NCBI RefSeq assembly: GCF_002951835.1
Contig: NZ_CP019448.1
Coordinates: 1,984,001 to 2,048,000, forward strand
DNA from: Simonsiella muelleri ATCC 29453
GTDB lineage: Bacteria > Pseudomonadota > Gammaproteobacteria > Burkholderiales > Neisseriaceae
DNA: 64,000 nucleotides
Direction: 5' to 3'
In this document: in pieces, positions 54,501-61,704 of the stretch
Layout: every line of letters begins with the position of its first letter
Position numbering within the stretch: position 1 is the first letter of the stretch
Translations under genes and position numbers: made by a program
The notes under the pieces: model-generated
The model's database searches: none
Told to the model about the DNA's origin: nothing
Seen by the model: only the letters and a program-made list of their open reading frames with translations

Positions 54501-56833
54501 ACGCCATTGTCTTCAGTGGTTACTGTGGAAGTTGTGCCTGTGCCATTGATAAATTGTACACTTTCCCCTGGTGTAACCACTCCTTGTGTATTACCACCAT
54601 TGTCTTTGACATTAAAACCATTATTCACATAATTATTTAACGCAGTAATGGCATCACCTACTGTATGGCTGGTAGATGCTGGTTGAGTGTTGCTACCTGT
54701 TGTATTAGGCGTACTGGTGCCTGTGTACAAATTATAAGTTGGTGCTGTATAAACCTTAGTTTCTGGATTATAGGCTGCATTGCCACCTAATGCAGTGGTA
54801 TTCCCACTGATTTGTTTAGATAAACCTTCAGTAATCAAATACAATTGACTACCGTTAATCGCATCGGTTGATGTTGCTGCGATTTCGCCTGCTGCTACGT
54901 TTTGAATACGGCGCTCACCACCACTATAACCCACAGTAACTACACCAATCGGCGTGTTCCCAGCAAAACCGCTATATGAAATACCATTCACAGTGGCTTT
55001 ATCAACTATTGCCATACCACCTGTTGTGGTTTTCCCCGCCTCATTGGAATCCAGCGATGTTTGATACTTCGTTTCATCAGCTTTTTTGTTATCATTTGCA
55101 GAACTATCTTTGCCCAAGTACACAGAGTTGGCAACAGTAGAACCAATACTCGTTAATGAACTACCTGTACCTTTCGTATTAATACCAGAACCCAAAACAA
55201 ATGTATCTTCTGTAGTAATATGATTACGATTACCCAAGCTAACTGAATTACTTGCATTGGTTGTATCAGTAACACTGCCCAAAATAAGCTTACCATTGGC
55301 ATCATATTTCCCAAGTGTGCCCATACCATTTTGATTACCCAAAATAAAGGCACCGGATGTTTCAGTATTAACAATATTATCGTTACCGAATGTATATGAG
55401 TTATTGCCGCGTACCTCACTTGGATCACCGTATGCACCTGCGTTGTTGCCTGTTACTTTGTTGCCTGTACCGATTGAGATGGATTGCATGCCTTCGACTT
55501 GGGCACCTTTACCAATGGCGATAGAGTTTTTGGTTAGGCCTGCTGCTGCAGTAGCTGCTGTAGTATAGTTGGTTTTCGCTGTATCCAATGCTGTTTTGGC
55601 GGTAGCAATGGCTGTTTTCTGTTCATCATTTGGTGAGGAACCACCTGCCTTCACAGCGTTATCATAGTCTTTTTGTGCTTTGTTCAATGCGTTTGTAGCT
55701 TGAATCAAAACTGTAGGTTGTATATTTGCACCTTTACCAATAGCAATACCACTTTCGGCTGTAGATAGTGCGTCAGAACCTACTGCAACAGCATTCACAC
55801 CTGTTGCTTTTGATTTAGTACCCATAGCGATAGAATCTGTTGCGGTTGCATTTGCCTCTTTGGAAATAGCAACACTACGCAAACCTTCAGACCTCGTTAC
55901 TTCACCCAATGCAATGGATGACAAACCGCTTGCCTTAGCCGCATACGTTTCGCTAGAGGAACCACCAATCGCAATTGATTGCGCACCTGTTGCTTGAGCA
56001 TATGACCCCATAGCCGTTGCATACTTTTTCGTTACTCTAGCTCGTCGACCAATCGCTACGCCACCATTTACATCATCATTATTTGCTTTGTTAACACCAT
56101 TATCCAAACCAACATAGGCATTATCACCAATCGCAATACCATAGCGACCTTCATCTTTTACCCATGAATCAGAACCAAATGCAATCGCACCAAGCGCAGG
56201 TGTCGCTTCTATGGTACTTTGTTTTCCTGTTACCTGACTGGCAGAATTAACTGTTGTCCCTGTTCTTGCACCATTACCAATCGCATAAGAATCTGCACCT
56301 GCTGCATAAGTCTGTGGGCCACCATAATTACCAGTTGAATTACCCATTGCAAGAGATGAGTTACCAACAGCTTTAACGTTTTTACCAATCGCAATATTTC
56401 CAGAGCCAATCGCCTCAATAGGATTTTGTGCGCTCGCAACAGCACCTTGACCAATTGCAATATTATTCACATCAGCTGTGTCTACTGTTTGAGTATTGGG
56501 TTTCGTTCTCCCGCCTGCTTTAGCATCAGTCCCAATCGCAACAGAACCCGTAGATGATGCTGATGCATTACTACCGCAAATAACAGCATTCGTTTTGCTG
56601 TCAAAATAACAAACATTATCCGTTCCTGCAGCTCTTGTAGAAACATCATCTGTCGTTACTGCCCCATTGGCAGCAAAAGCCTGCCCACTTGCAATCATCA
56701 AACCTGATGCAATTGCATTAAATACAAAGCGTTTACCGTTCATGCGACTTGAAACTTGTTTTTCTTCGTTTACCAAAGAAAGCGTCCAAGTTTTACTGGC
56801 TTTATTGTAAACCGTACGATATTTTTTATTCAT
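45596..56833 (-). CDS. Giant trimeric autotransporter adhesin (YadA/Hia type)
   Basis: A 3745-residue type Vc secreted adhesin, open from end to end. The N-terminus is an extended signal peptide (MNKKYRTVYNKASKTW, then a hydrophobic core ending SGQAFA at about residue 54). Residues 60-620 are a YadA-type head of AIGxxA repeats interrupted by a helical insert near 370-435, then a neck (AAGEIAATSTDAINGSQLY). Residues about 809-2951 are four near-identical 536-residue stalk repeats. A second head of about 150 residues near 3400, another neck near 3580, and the 4-strand membrane anchor follow (last 70 residues, ending GATIGAGYQW). AGGAG lies 10 bases before the start. Confidence 0.96.
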   Translation of the reverse strand: MNKKYRTVYNKASKTWTLSLVNEEKQVSSRMNGKRFVFNAIASGLMIASGQAFAANGAVTTDDVSTRAAGTDNVCYFDSKTNAVICGSNASASSTGSVAIGTDAKAGGRTKPNTQTVDTADVNNIAIGQGAVASAQNPIEAIGSGNIAIGKNVKAVGNSSLAMGNSTGNYGGPQTYAAGADSYAIGNGARTGTTVNSASQVTGKQSTIEATPALGAIAFGSDSWVKDEGRYGIAIGDNAYVGLDNGVNKANNDDVNGGVAIGRRARVTKKYATAMGSYAQATGAQSIAIGGSSSETYAAKASGLSSIALGEVTRSEGLRSVAISKEANATATDSIAMGTKSKATGVNAVAVGSDALSTAESGIAIGKGANIQPTVLIQATNALNKAQKDYDNAVKAGGSSPNDEQKTAIATAKTALDTAKTNYTTAATAAAGLTKNSIAIGKGAQVEGMQSISIGTGNKVTGNNAGAYGDPSEVRGNNSYTFGNDNIVNTETSGAFILGNQNGMGTLGKYDANGKLILGSVTDTTNASNSVSLGNRNHITTEDTFVLGSGINTKGTGSSLTSIGSTVANSVYLGKDSSANDNKKADETKYQTSLDSNEAGKTTTGGMAIVDKATVNGISYSGFAGNTPIGVVTVGYSGGERRIQNVAAGEIAATSTDAINGSQLYLITEGLSKQISGNTTALGGNAAYNPETKVYTAPTYNLYTGTSTPNTTGSNTQPASTSHTVGDAITALNNYVNNGFNVKDNGGNTQGVVTPGESVQFINGTGTTSTVTTEDNGVTKIQYDVVKSGLTANPSNGTVTATDKGDVFATAGDIATAINNSGFIATASGNETGAKEQLIKAGEKVTLDAGKNLTVAQEGGKFSFATADDVNFNNVNTHTLSVGNSQTTPVVNMTTTKAVPASNNATAPATALDIKSDGKPTQITGVGSTLNKEDVATNPMTNGASNPVNTQLVNLTENSVNPNSAATVGDLQNMGWLVSATEGNGYKDVVKNANQVNFKGTGLATVKGETVGNIRTITVDVNAQAVSNKSQLPVVYTKADGTKVVKDPVSGNFYVANADGTPDTKQQVAVGDVITSMNNGDNSTTAPTTLANVKGSLKPTYNVGDMTIGQDGKPTQVAATAPTKSETLAPADAAKVYNHAATVGDVLNAGWNLQNNGDAKDFVKPYDTVNFVNGTGTTAVVTTSADGKTSEIRIDSPMGYVGTDGKTVDANGKPNTATNSVSLVGKDDAKPVALKNVSSGLVDNSTGDAVKLADAAGTTLTNAVNVGDLKQAAAAATTKVDGDSGVSVTPKTNADGSITYTVAAKTDGVTTEVVNGNIVAKTSSLTINDETGKVNTPNSPTSLATAGDIAAAINNSGFIATASGNQTGAKEQLIKAGEKVTLDAGKNLTVVQEDGKFSFATADDVNFNNVNTHTLSVGNSQTTPVVNMTTAVAVPATNNATEPATALDIKSSDGKPTQITGVGSTLNKEDVATNPMTNGASNPVNTQLVNLTENSVNPNSAATVGDLQNMGWLVSATEGNGYKDVVKNANQVDFKGTGLATVKGETVGNIRTITVDVNAQAVSNKSQLPVVYTKADGTKVVKDPVSGNFYVANADGTPDTKQQVAVGDVITSMNNGDNSTTAPTTLANVKGSLKPTYNVGDMTIGQDGKPTQVAATAPTKSETLAPADAAKVYNHAATVGDVLNAGWNLQNNGDAKDFVKPYDTVNFVNGTGTTAVVTTSADGKTSEIRIDSPMGYVGTDGKTVDANGKPNTATNSVSLVGKDDTKPVALKNVSSGLVDNSTGDAVKLADAAGTTLTNAVNVGDLKQAAAAATTKVDGDSGVSVTPQTNADGSTTYTVAAKTDGVTTEVVEGKIVAKTSPLTNDTMTGKVNTPNSPTSLATAGDIATAINNSGFIATASGNQTGAKEQLIKAGEKVTLDAGKNLTVVQEDGKFSFATADDVNFNNVNTHTLSVGNSQTTPVVNMTTAVAVPATNNATEPATALDIKSSDGKPTQITGVGSTLNKEDVATNPMTNGASNPVNTQLVNLTENSVNPNSAATVGDLQNMGWLVSATEGNGYKDVVKNANQVDFKGTGLATVKGETVGNIRTITVDVNAQAVSNKSQLPVVYTKADGTKVVKDPVSGNFYVANADGTPDTKQQVAVGDVITSMNNGDNSTTAPTTLANVKGSLKPTYNVGDMTIGQDGKPTQVAATAPTKSETLAPADAAKVYNHAATVGDVLNAGWNLQNNGDAKDFVKPYDTVNFVNGTGTTAVVTTSADGKTSEIRIDSPMGYVGTDGKTVDANGKPNTATNSVSLVGKDDTKPVALKNVSSGLVDNSTGDAVKLADAAGTTLTNAVNVGDLKQAAAAATTKVDGDSGVSVTPQTNADGSTTYTVAAKTDGVTTEVVEGKIVAKTSPLTNDTMTGKVNTPNSPTSLATAGDIATAINNSGFIATASGNQTGAKEQLIKAGEKVTLDAGKNLTVVQEDGKFSFATADDVNFNNVNTHTLSVGNSQTTPVVNMTTAVAVPATNNATEPATALDIKSSDGKPTQITGVGSTLNKEDVATNPMTNGASNPVNTQLVNLTENSVNPNSAATVGDLQNMGWLVSATEGNGYKDVVKNANQVDFKGTGLATVKGETVGNIRTITVDVNAQAVSNKSQLPVVYTKADGTKVVKDPVSGNFYVANADGTPDTKQQVAVGDVITSMNNGDNSTTAPTTLANVKGSLKPTYNVGDMTIGQDGKPTQVAATAPTKSETLAPADAAKVYNHAATVGDVLNAGWNLQNNGDAKDFVKPYDTVNFVNGTGTTAVVTTSADGKTSEIRIDSPMGYVGTDGKTVDANGKPNTATNSVSLVGKDDAKPVALKNVSSGLVDNSTGDAVKLADAAGTTLTNAVNVGDLKQAAAAATTKVDGDSGVSVTPQTNADGSTTYTVAAKTDGVTTEVVEGKIVAKTSPLTNDTMTGKVNTPNSPTSLATAGDIATAINNSGFTLTAQGDNGSLVKPGSTVDMKNTDGNILISKQKDSNDVTYNLSKDIKVNSVTAGNTKVSNDGVTINNGAAGQPVTLSANGLDNGGNKITNVAAGQADTDAVNVSQLNSAVAGSKENVTSSNKTVNIAETTDPTTGAKTFDLAVNTGSSLKTDPTTGKIDVNTDGNTIKQDPTTGALQVATTTITPNANGSVNAGDKTSLATAETVANAINQSGFNLTTSASEGTVSGSTNELVNPSETITLDAGKNIAVTQKGNTISVATKDEVAFKSVTVPTTNSNVVINKDGINAGNTKVTGVASGTNVAVTNVNAPTDAEKTNIANAVKNATGNMLTNAANIGDLQAVAQNVNGSVNNIVNNVNNIHNILGGIEFTTYNVDGNKTYTLNSVKSAIDHMNAEGIKYLHVNDETAGTDFKHDGKTTHDSSANGAYATAIGYDANAQGTSSIAIGHGAEATGTQSISIGTGNKVAGNHSGAFGDPNIINGTTLDGTKVVDGSYAFGNNNIINSANTFVLGNNVNNKGLDTSNNPTAMGSTVENSIYLGNQTTATADAGYNLTTSGESGSTTTGGATGTVNSATVSGVTYGGFAGATANGVVSVGASGSERRIQNVAAGEISATSTDAINGSQLYQTTSKVINSLPLQYSNVNAPVQSNGGSPTNHVTLVGANEQAPVTLHNVAEGVAPTDAVNVNQLYKLNNNLHYKMQNIADEADAGTASAMAAAGLPQAYLPGKSMVAVSGSTYRGKQGYAIGMSAISDGGNWVIKGVATGNSKGHFGATIGAGYQW
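47981..49588 (-). repeat. Adhesin stalk repeat, unit 4 (C-terminal)
   Basis: 1608 bp. Differs from its neighbours at a handful of positions, for example Ala instead of Thr in the DDAKPV site, as in unit 1. It carries the 12-mer AGGCAGCCTGAA on the coding strand, translated as GSLK. Confidence 0.93.
49589..51196 (-). repeat. Adhesin stalk repeat, unit 3
   Basis: 1608 bp, nearly base-identical to unit 2, with Thr in the DDTKPV site. The internal order is a TAGDIA-type neck-like turn, a beta-rich section, then TVGDLQ and TVGDVL connectors. Confidence 0.93.
51197..52804 (-). repeat. Adhesin stalk repeat, unit 2
   Basis: 1608 bp. It begins SLATAGDIAAAINNSG, where the others read AT instead of AA, and is otherwise almost identical to unit 3. 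Confidence 0.93.
52805..54409 (-). repeat. Adhesin stalk repeat, unit 1 (N-terminal)
   Basis: 1605 bp, one codon shorter than the others (DIKSDGKP instead of DIKSSDGKP), and the most diverged copy (SSLTINDETGKV instead of SPLTNDTMTGKV near its end). Identity to the array ends at 54409. Confidence 0.9.
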
Positions 56834-57032
56834 GTGTATATCACTCCTGAATATAATTTACATATTATGTGTGTTAATCTGCGCTTACAGACAAGTCCCG
56901 CGTTACTGTAGCCATTTTTCTAAAATAATTCAACTAAATCATACAAGCAAAATCCATACCATACCCAAAAAACAACACTTCTCAAATAATAGGTTAGATA
57001 TACTATTCTATATTTCTAAGAACAAAAGCTAA

Positions 57033-57192
57033 GAAACTGTATTCATAGCCAACATGAAATGGATTTTTGTCCCAGTTGGTGCGAATGTAAGACGAATTTT
57101 GTGTCAATGGTGTTCCTATTGGCATAAAATTCAACGCAGCAGGCGTGCTAAATGGGGCAAAAGACATCACGCTTGGCTGTGAATACAGGTTC
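57033..57192. mobile_element. MITE-like palindromic element, copy 2
   Basis: 160 bp, about 80-85% identical by eye to the copy at 8927-9087, including the centre (GTCAATGGTGTTCCTATTGGC) and ends (GAAACTGTATTCATAGCC and GGCTGTGAATACAGGTTC). It is non-coding. Directly after it comes AAGACCTTTGTAAAAC, which resembles an IS5-family end. Confidence 0.75.
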
Positions 57193-57214
57193 TAAGACCT
57201 TTGTAAAACAATTA

Positions 57215-57234
57215 AAGCGCAAACGAGTGCGCTT
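57215..57234 (-). terminator. Possible terminator of purM
   Basis: AAGCGCA at 57215-57221 pairs with TGCGCTT at 57228-57234. On the minus strand the stem is followed by TAATTGTTTT. It lies 84 bp after the purM stop. Confidence 0.5.
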
Positions 57235-57318
57235 CATGTGTGATGCTTCATTGATAAATATTAGTTTTTTTAAAGGTTTCAGGCTGCCCGAAAATTTTAT
57301 ATCAAATTATCAAATTAT

Positions 57319-58356
57319 TTATTGAATTTGCGTTTGGTGTTCATCGCCCACACGCTCGCGGATTTTACCTAAACGATACACCGTTTCACCTTGTTTAACA
57401 AATAATTTTTCGGCTTGCTCCACCACCTCTGACGACACAATCACCACCATGCCAATACCACAATTAAACGTGCGATACATTTCTTGCATTTCCACATTGC
57501 CAGCATGCTGCAACCATTGGAACAATTTAGGCAATGTCCACGCATTTGCGTCAATTTGTGCCACACAGTTTTCAGGCAGCACGCGTGGTACGTTTTCGGT
57601 AATGCCACCGCCTGTAATATGTGCCATGCCTTTGATTTCAAATTCTTTCAATGCCGCCAATACAGGTTTCACATACAAACGCGTTGGCGCAATAATCGCT
57701 TGGCGCAAAGTTTTTTCGCCGTCAAATGGCGTGTCCAATTCGGGTTTGTCGCGCGCCAAAATTTTGCGAACCAAAGAATAGCCGTTGGAATGCGCACCAT
57801 TGCTCGCCAAACCCAATACCACATCGCCTGCCACAATATTGCGACCATTGATGACTTGCGATTTTTCCACCACACCCACCGCAAAACCCGCCAAATCGTA
57901 TTCGCCATCGGGATACATACTTGGCATTTCCGCCGTTTCGCCGCCGATTAAAGCACAGCCTGATTCTTCGCAACCTTGCGCAATGCCTTTAATCACATCG
58001 GTTGCACGCGCCACGTCTAATTTACCACAAGCAAAATAATCCAAAAAAAACAAAGGTTCAGCACCTTGTACCAAAATGTCATTGACACTCATCGCCACCA
58101 AATCAATGCCGACAGTGTCGTGTTTGTCCCATTCAAACGCCAATTTCAATTTCGTGCCAACACCATCTGTACCGCTTACCAACACGGGATTTTGGTATTT
58201 TTTGCTGATTTCCACCAAAGCACCAAAACCACCCAAATCGCCCAATACTTCAGGACGCATGGTGCGTTTTGCGAAAGGTTTAATGTTTTCAACCAATTTA
58301 TCGCCTGCGTCAATGTCCACGCCTGCATCACGATAGCTTAAGGGAGTTGAATTCAT
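57319..58356 (-). CDS. purM: Phosphoribosylformylglycinamidine cyclo-ligase
   Basis: AIR synthetase of 345 residues, the fifth step of purine synthesis. YRDAGVDIDAGDKLV at the start, VSGTDGVGTKLKLAFEWDKHDTVGIDLVAMSVNDIL near residues 60-95, LIGGETAEMPSMY near 137 and AHITGGGITENVPRVLP near 245 match the family throughout. purL, another enzyme of the pathway, is encoded 5 kb away, beyond four unrelated genes. Confidence 0.97.
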   Translation of the reverse strand: MNSTPLSYRDAGVDIDAGDKLVENIKPFAKRTMRPEVLGDLGGFGALVEISKKYQNPVLVSGTDGVGTKLKLAFEWDKHDTVGIDLVAMSVNDILVQGAEPLFFLDYFACGKLDVARATDVIKGIAQGCEESGCALIGGETAEMPSMYPDGEYDLAGFAVGVVEKSQVINGRNIVAGDVVLGLASNGAHSNGYSLVRKILARDKPELDTPFDGEKTLRQAIIAPTRLYVKPVLAALKEFEIKGMAHITGGGITENVPRVLPENCVAQIDANAWTLPKLFQWLQHAGNVEMQEMYRTFNCGIGMVVIVSSEVVEQAEKLFVKQGETVYRLGKIRERVGDEHQTQIQ

Positions 58357-58434
58357 GATAATAAAATTCCGTAAATTAAAAATGAGAAAAATGGGAGCAA
58401 TTCACTTTCAGGCTGCCTGAAAAGTGTCGCAATT

Positions 58435-60147
58435 TTACTGATTTATTGAATTGCCGTCTATTTTCAACAAAAATTGTGCCAACGCCGTACGCCGAGTTTC
58501 CTGATTATTGCAGGCTGCCTGAAAACTGGTTTCATCACCCCAATACACAAATTTTTGCTTGGCACGTGTGATGGCTGTATAAAGTAAAGAACGATTAAAC
58601 CCTTGTTTGGATTCATCATCTTCTGATTTTTTGGGCGGTATCAACCACACTTCTTCATATTCTGAACCTTGGCTTTTGTGTACCGTCATCGCAAACGCCA
58701 ACTCATGCGCTGGCAAACGGCTCAATGGCACAGCACGGAATGTATTCTCTGAATCAAAAAAATAAGCTGTTAAACCAATATCTTGCCGCATCACAATGCC
58801 AATATCACCATTATATAGATTTGTGGCAGGATCGTTACGCGTAATCAGCAGCATTTGCCCCGCAAACCACACGGTGTCGGGTTGCGCAATGCGTCCGTAT
58901 CGCTGCAAAACTTTGCGATACGCCTGATTGAATAATTCTGCATCGGCACGTCTAGCCGCCAATACCACCACATCGGTTTGATGTGAAAAAGCTGTTTGAA
59001 TATCTTGATTATCAATGGCTTGCCAATAATTTTGTTGTTGTTGATACAATAAATTGGCTTGTTGTTCGGGTGTTTTTTGTTGCGCAATGAGTTGGTCGGG
59101 AAAACGCGAAAATTGCGCCCAAGCCAAATTCGCATCGCCTGCCACCACCGCTTTTGCCACGCAACCAATGCCACTGTTATCATCAAATCGTTGACTGATG
59201 GTTAATTTTGCCACTGGCGGCGTGAGCATTTCATATTGTTTTGACGACAAAATTTGCTGAATTTGGGTGTTTTCAGGCAGCCTGAAACGACTGCGCACCA
59301 ACGCCGACAACACCGCACCAGCATTCACAGACGGCAACTGATTTTCATCACCCAACAAAATCACACGACAATGAGTCGGCAAGGCTTGCAGCAATTGTAG
59401 CAACAAATAGCTGTCCAACATGGATACTTCATCAACCACCACAATATCCAATGGCAAACGATGCTGCGCATGGTATTCAGGCAGCATTTGTGGGGGTTTG
59501 AGTCCGAGCAAACGATGCACGGTTTGCCCCGACAATTGCGCCAAAAATACCGCGACATTTTCAGGCAGCCCCGACATTTTGCTTAACGCATTTTTGAGTG
59601 CGTCTGACATTCGCGCCGCCGCCTTACCAGTGGGTGCAACCAATGCGATACGCGGTTGCTGCTCACCACACAGTAACGCGAGTAATTTTGCTACTGTGGT
59701 GGTTTTGCCTGTTCCGGGCCCGCCACTGATGACGGTAAAATTTTGCGTCAATGCCAATGCGGCGGCGGTTTGTTGGTCGCGACTGCGTTCATCAGGAAAC
59801 CAGTTTTGCAATGAAAGCGCGATGTTTTCGGGTTGCGCTAACTCATGTTTTGGCGAAGACAATCGTTTGATTTCATTTGCTAAATCGTATTCTAATTGAA
59901 ACATTCTTCCCAAAAATAAACGGTTGCCCCACAACACCAAAGGTGCATCGGATTGCCCGACAACGGGACTGGCTTGTGCCAATAATTCGGCTTCGTCTGC
60001 ATGAACAAAAATAAACGCGTGTCCATTCGCCAACGCATTGAACAAACGCGAAATAAATGGCGAAATTTGGTCAATGAGATGCGGAGTATAATCTTGTAAT
60101 AATGCAATGACGTTTTCTGCTGGTGAATGGTTAGTGGATTCGTTCAT
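58435..60147 (-). CDS. recD: Exodeoxyribonuclease V alpha subunit
   Basis: A 570-residue superfamily 1B helicase subunit of RecBCD. Walker A SGGPGTGKTTTVAKLLA near residue 143, Walker B VVDEVSMLDSYLL near 238, LLGDENQLPSVNAGAVL near 270, and the C-terminal LAFAMTVHKSQGSEYEEVWLI and YTAITRAKQKF motifs are all present. A DUS is read as FRLPEN near residue 293. recB and recC are not adjacent. Confidence 0.95.
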   Translation of the reverse strand: MNESTNHSPAENVIALLQDYTPHLIDQISPFISRLFNALANGHAFIFVHADEAELLAQASPVVGQSDAPLVLWGNRLFLGRMFQLEYDLANEIKRLSSPKHELAQPENIALSLQNWFPDERSRDQQTAAALALTQNFTVISGGPGTGKTTTVAKLLALLCGEQQPRIALVAPTGKAAARMSDALKNALSKMSGLPENVAVFLAQLSGQTVHRLLGLKPPQMLPEYHAQHRLPLDIVVVDEVSMLDSYLLLQLLQALPTHCRVILLGDENQLPSVNAGAVLSALVRSRFRLPENTQIQQILSSKQYEMLTPPVAKLTISQRFDDNSGIGCVAKAVVAGDANLAWAQFSRFPDQLIAQQKTPEQQANLLYQQQQNYWQAIDNQDIQTAFSHQTDVVVLAARRADAELFNQAYRKVLQRYGRIAQPDTVWFAGQMLLITRNDPATNLYNGDIGIVMRQDIGLTAYFFDSENTFRAVPLSRLPAHELAFAMTVHKSQGSEYEEVWLIPPKKSEDDESKQGFNRSLLYTAITRAKQKFVYWGDETSFQAACNNQETRRTALAQFLLKIDGNSINQ

Positions 60148-60246
60148 ATAACTGAATTTTAATTGAATTTGTCAATAATTTTACTGGAGACGTGATGCTT
60201 TCAGGCAGCCTGAACAATCATTTTGTCCATTTCGGGATTGTGCAGA

Positions 60247-60873
60247 TTACAATTTTTTCCATTCCCAAATATTGCCGTCCAAATTCACACTCAAATAATA
60301 TTGCGCACCCACTGCTTCAATTTGCGCACTGTGCCAGAATCGCTTTTTCAATTTGGGCAACCAAATAAATGACACATAATACGGCTCTTGCCATACTGCA
60401 TTGACTTCTTTGGCTTTTTGTCGCCAATGCTGCGCGATAACAGGCACATCAACAAAATGAATTTCACTCAACGGCGTGAGATGACGTGAAATTTGTGAGG
60501 TTGGCGTATCGTCTGACACGTCTTCCACAATCGGCTCGCTCCATTTGCCATGCTGATAGCGCATAAACCAAATTTCATTGGGCTGATTCGGATTTTGTAC
60601 AGATAATTCAATTCGTGGTTGAATTCCATCAAAAAAATCAACATTACCAAATACTTGAACAGGTTTTTCTGCAAAACTTGGCAAAGCTTGCAAACGTGAT
60701 TTCGCCAATGCCAACGCTTCTCGGTCTTCCAACAAATTGCGTTGCGAAACGGGTTCGGCTGGCAAACTGGCTGCCTGAATCGGTGGTGTGGGTGTGTCGG
60801 TTGTGGCGGCGGATTGATGGCAGCCTGAAAGCCCTAAAATAATGCTTGTAAATAAAATTATTTGGTATTTCAT
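60247..60873 (-). CDS. Lipoprotein of unknown family
   Basis: A 208-residue lipoprotein. The start at MKYQIILFTSIILGLSGC gives a lipobox LSGC with Cys at 18; the longer frame lacks a signal peptide. A Thr/Pro linker follows, then a mixed alpha/beta domain rich in Trp and Tyr (NEIWFMRYQHGKWSEPIVEDV; YLSVNLDGNIWEWKKL). It lies 4 bp after the TPR lipoprotein gene and is certainly coupled to it. Function unknown. Confidence 0.75.
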   Translation of the reverse strand: MKYQIILFTSIILGLSGCHQSAATTDTPTPPIQAASLPAEPVSQRNLLEDREALALAKSRLQALPSFAEKPVQVFGNVDFFDGIQPRIELSVQNPNQPNEIWFMRYQHGKWSEPIVEDVSDDTPTSQISRHLTPLSEIHFVDVPVIAQHWRQKAKEVNAVWQEPYYVSFIWLPKLKKRFWHSAQIEAVGAQYYLSVNLDGNIWEWKKL

Positions 60874-60877
60874 TGTG

Positions 60878-61648
60878 TTATTTCTGATTAATAGCAAATT
60901 TGGCGCGTTGTGCAGCTGAACTATTGGGTTGACTGGCGATGAGTCTGCGCCAAGTATCTTTGGCAATATCGCGCTGTTGAATATCCCATTGGCATTGCCC
61001 GACCATAAACTGTGCTTCAGCAGCTTCATGACTGCCTGAAAAACGTCCTGCCAATCGTTGTCCGATATTGATAACTGATTGACAATTATTTAATTTTTGA
61101 TGACTCAACAACAGCAAATACATTTGTTTCCGTGCCATAATGCTGCCATCGCCTCCGGCATCTGCATTGCGTAACATATTGATAACTTGCTGATAATTTT
61201 TTTGCCGAAATTGTTTTTGTGCCAATTCATACGCATCATTTTTGATGGTAACTGGTGCAATTTGTGCGAGCGTGGGGACTTCAGGCGCATCGGGTGCGAG
61301 TAACGTTTTTTCAGGCTGCGTGCCAGAAACATGACTGGCTTTAATTAATTTCTTTTTAGGTGCGATGGTGGGAAGAATGTGAGTCGGGCGCGGTTGCAAT
61401 TTTTCTTTCAGTCGCATGACTTCTTGTCGCAATTTCATGTTTTCCAAAGTCAAATGAGTCAAACGCTGTTCAAATTCATCAGGCAGTAGCGAATTTTCAG
61501 ACGATGCCGCCCCAATAGGTGTGTAAAGTTGTGCGACTACTTCGCCAATGGTATCGGTTTCAATGGGTGTGGCAACAGGTTGGTGCGTGGTGGTAACACA
61601 GGCACTCAACAGGGCAATTAATGGTAAAAATTTTATATTTATCATCAT
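60878..61648 (-). CDS. TPR-containing lipoprotein, CpoB/YbgF-like
   Basis: A 256-residue lipoprotein with lipobox LSAC near residue 15. A coiled coil (EFEQRLTHLTLENMKLRQEVMRLKEKL) near 60-90 and C-terminal tetratricopeptide repeats (YELAQKQFRQKNYQQVINML; EAAEAQFMVGQCQWDIQQRDIAKDTWRRL) give the layout of CpoB, the Tol-Pal partner that coordinates cell-wall synthesis with outer-membrane constriction. It is not next to tol-pal here, so it may be a different TPR lipoprotein. The start at MMINIK has a signal peptide. Confidence 0.75.
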   Translation of the reverse strand: MMINIKFLPLIALLSACVTTTHQPVATPIETDTIGEVVAQLYTPIGAASSENSLLPDEFEQRLTHLTLENMKLRQEVMRLKEKLQPRPTHILPTIAPKKKLIKASHVSGTQPEKTLLAPDAPEVPTLAQIAPVTIKNDAYELAQKQFRQKNYQQVINMLRNADAGGDGSIMARKQMYLLLLSHQKLNNCQSVINIGQRLAGRFSGSHEAAEAQFMVGQCQWDIQQRDIAKDTWRRLIASQPNSSAAQRAKFAINQK

Positions 61649-61704
61649 GTTATTATCCAGTAATTTTTCAGGCAGCCTGAAACCAAACTCTACCAAACAA
61701 GAAA

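Larger units (their letters stand above)
56834..57318. other. 485-bp gap between the adhesin and purM
   Basis: Contains the adhesin leader (AT-rich, with an AGGAG ribosome binding site), the second 160-bp palindromic element at 57033-57192, a hairpin at 57215-57234 and one degraded DUS near 57282 (TTCAGGCTGCCCGAA). No gene is seen. Confidence 0.75.

Noticed and set aside
57194..57260. Intact insertion sequence next to the palindromic element
   Set aside because: Only an end-like motif is seen; no transposase ORF or opposite end could be found.
60247..61029. Longer version of the 208-residue lipoprotein starting at 61029
   Set aside because: The extra N-terminus overlaps the preceding gene, lacks a signal peptide and buries the lipobox that the internal start places correctly.
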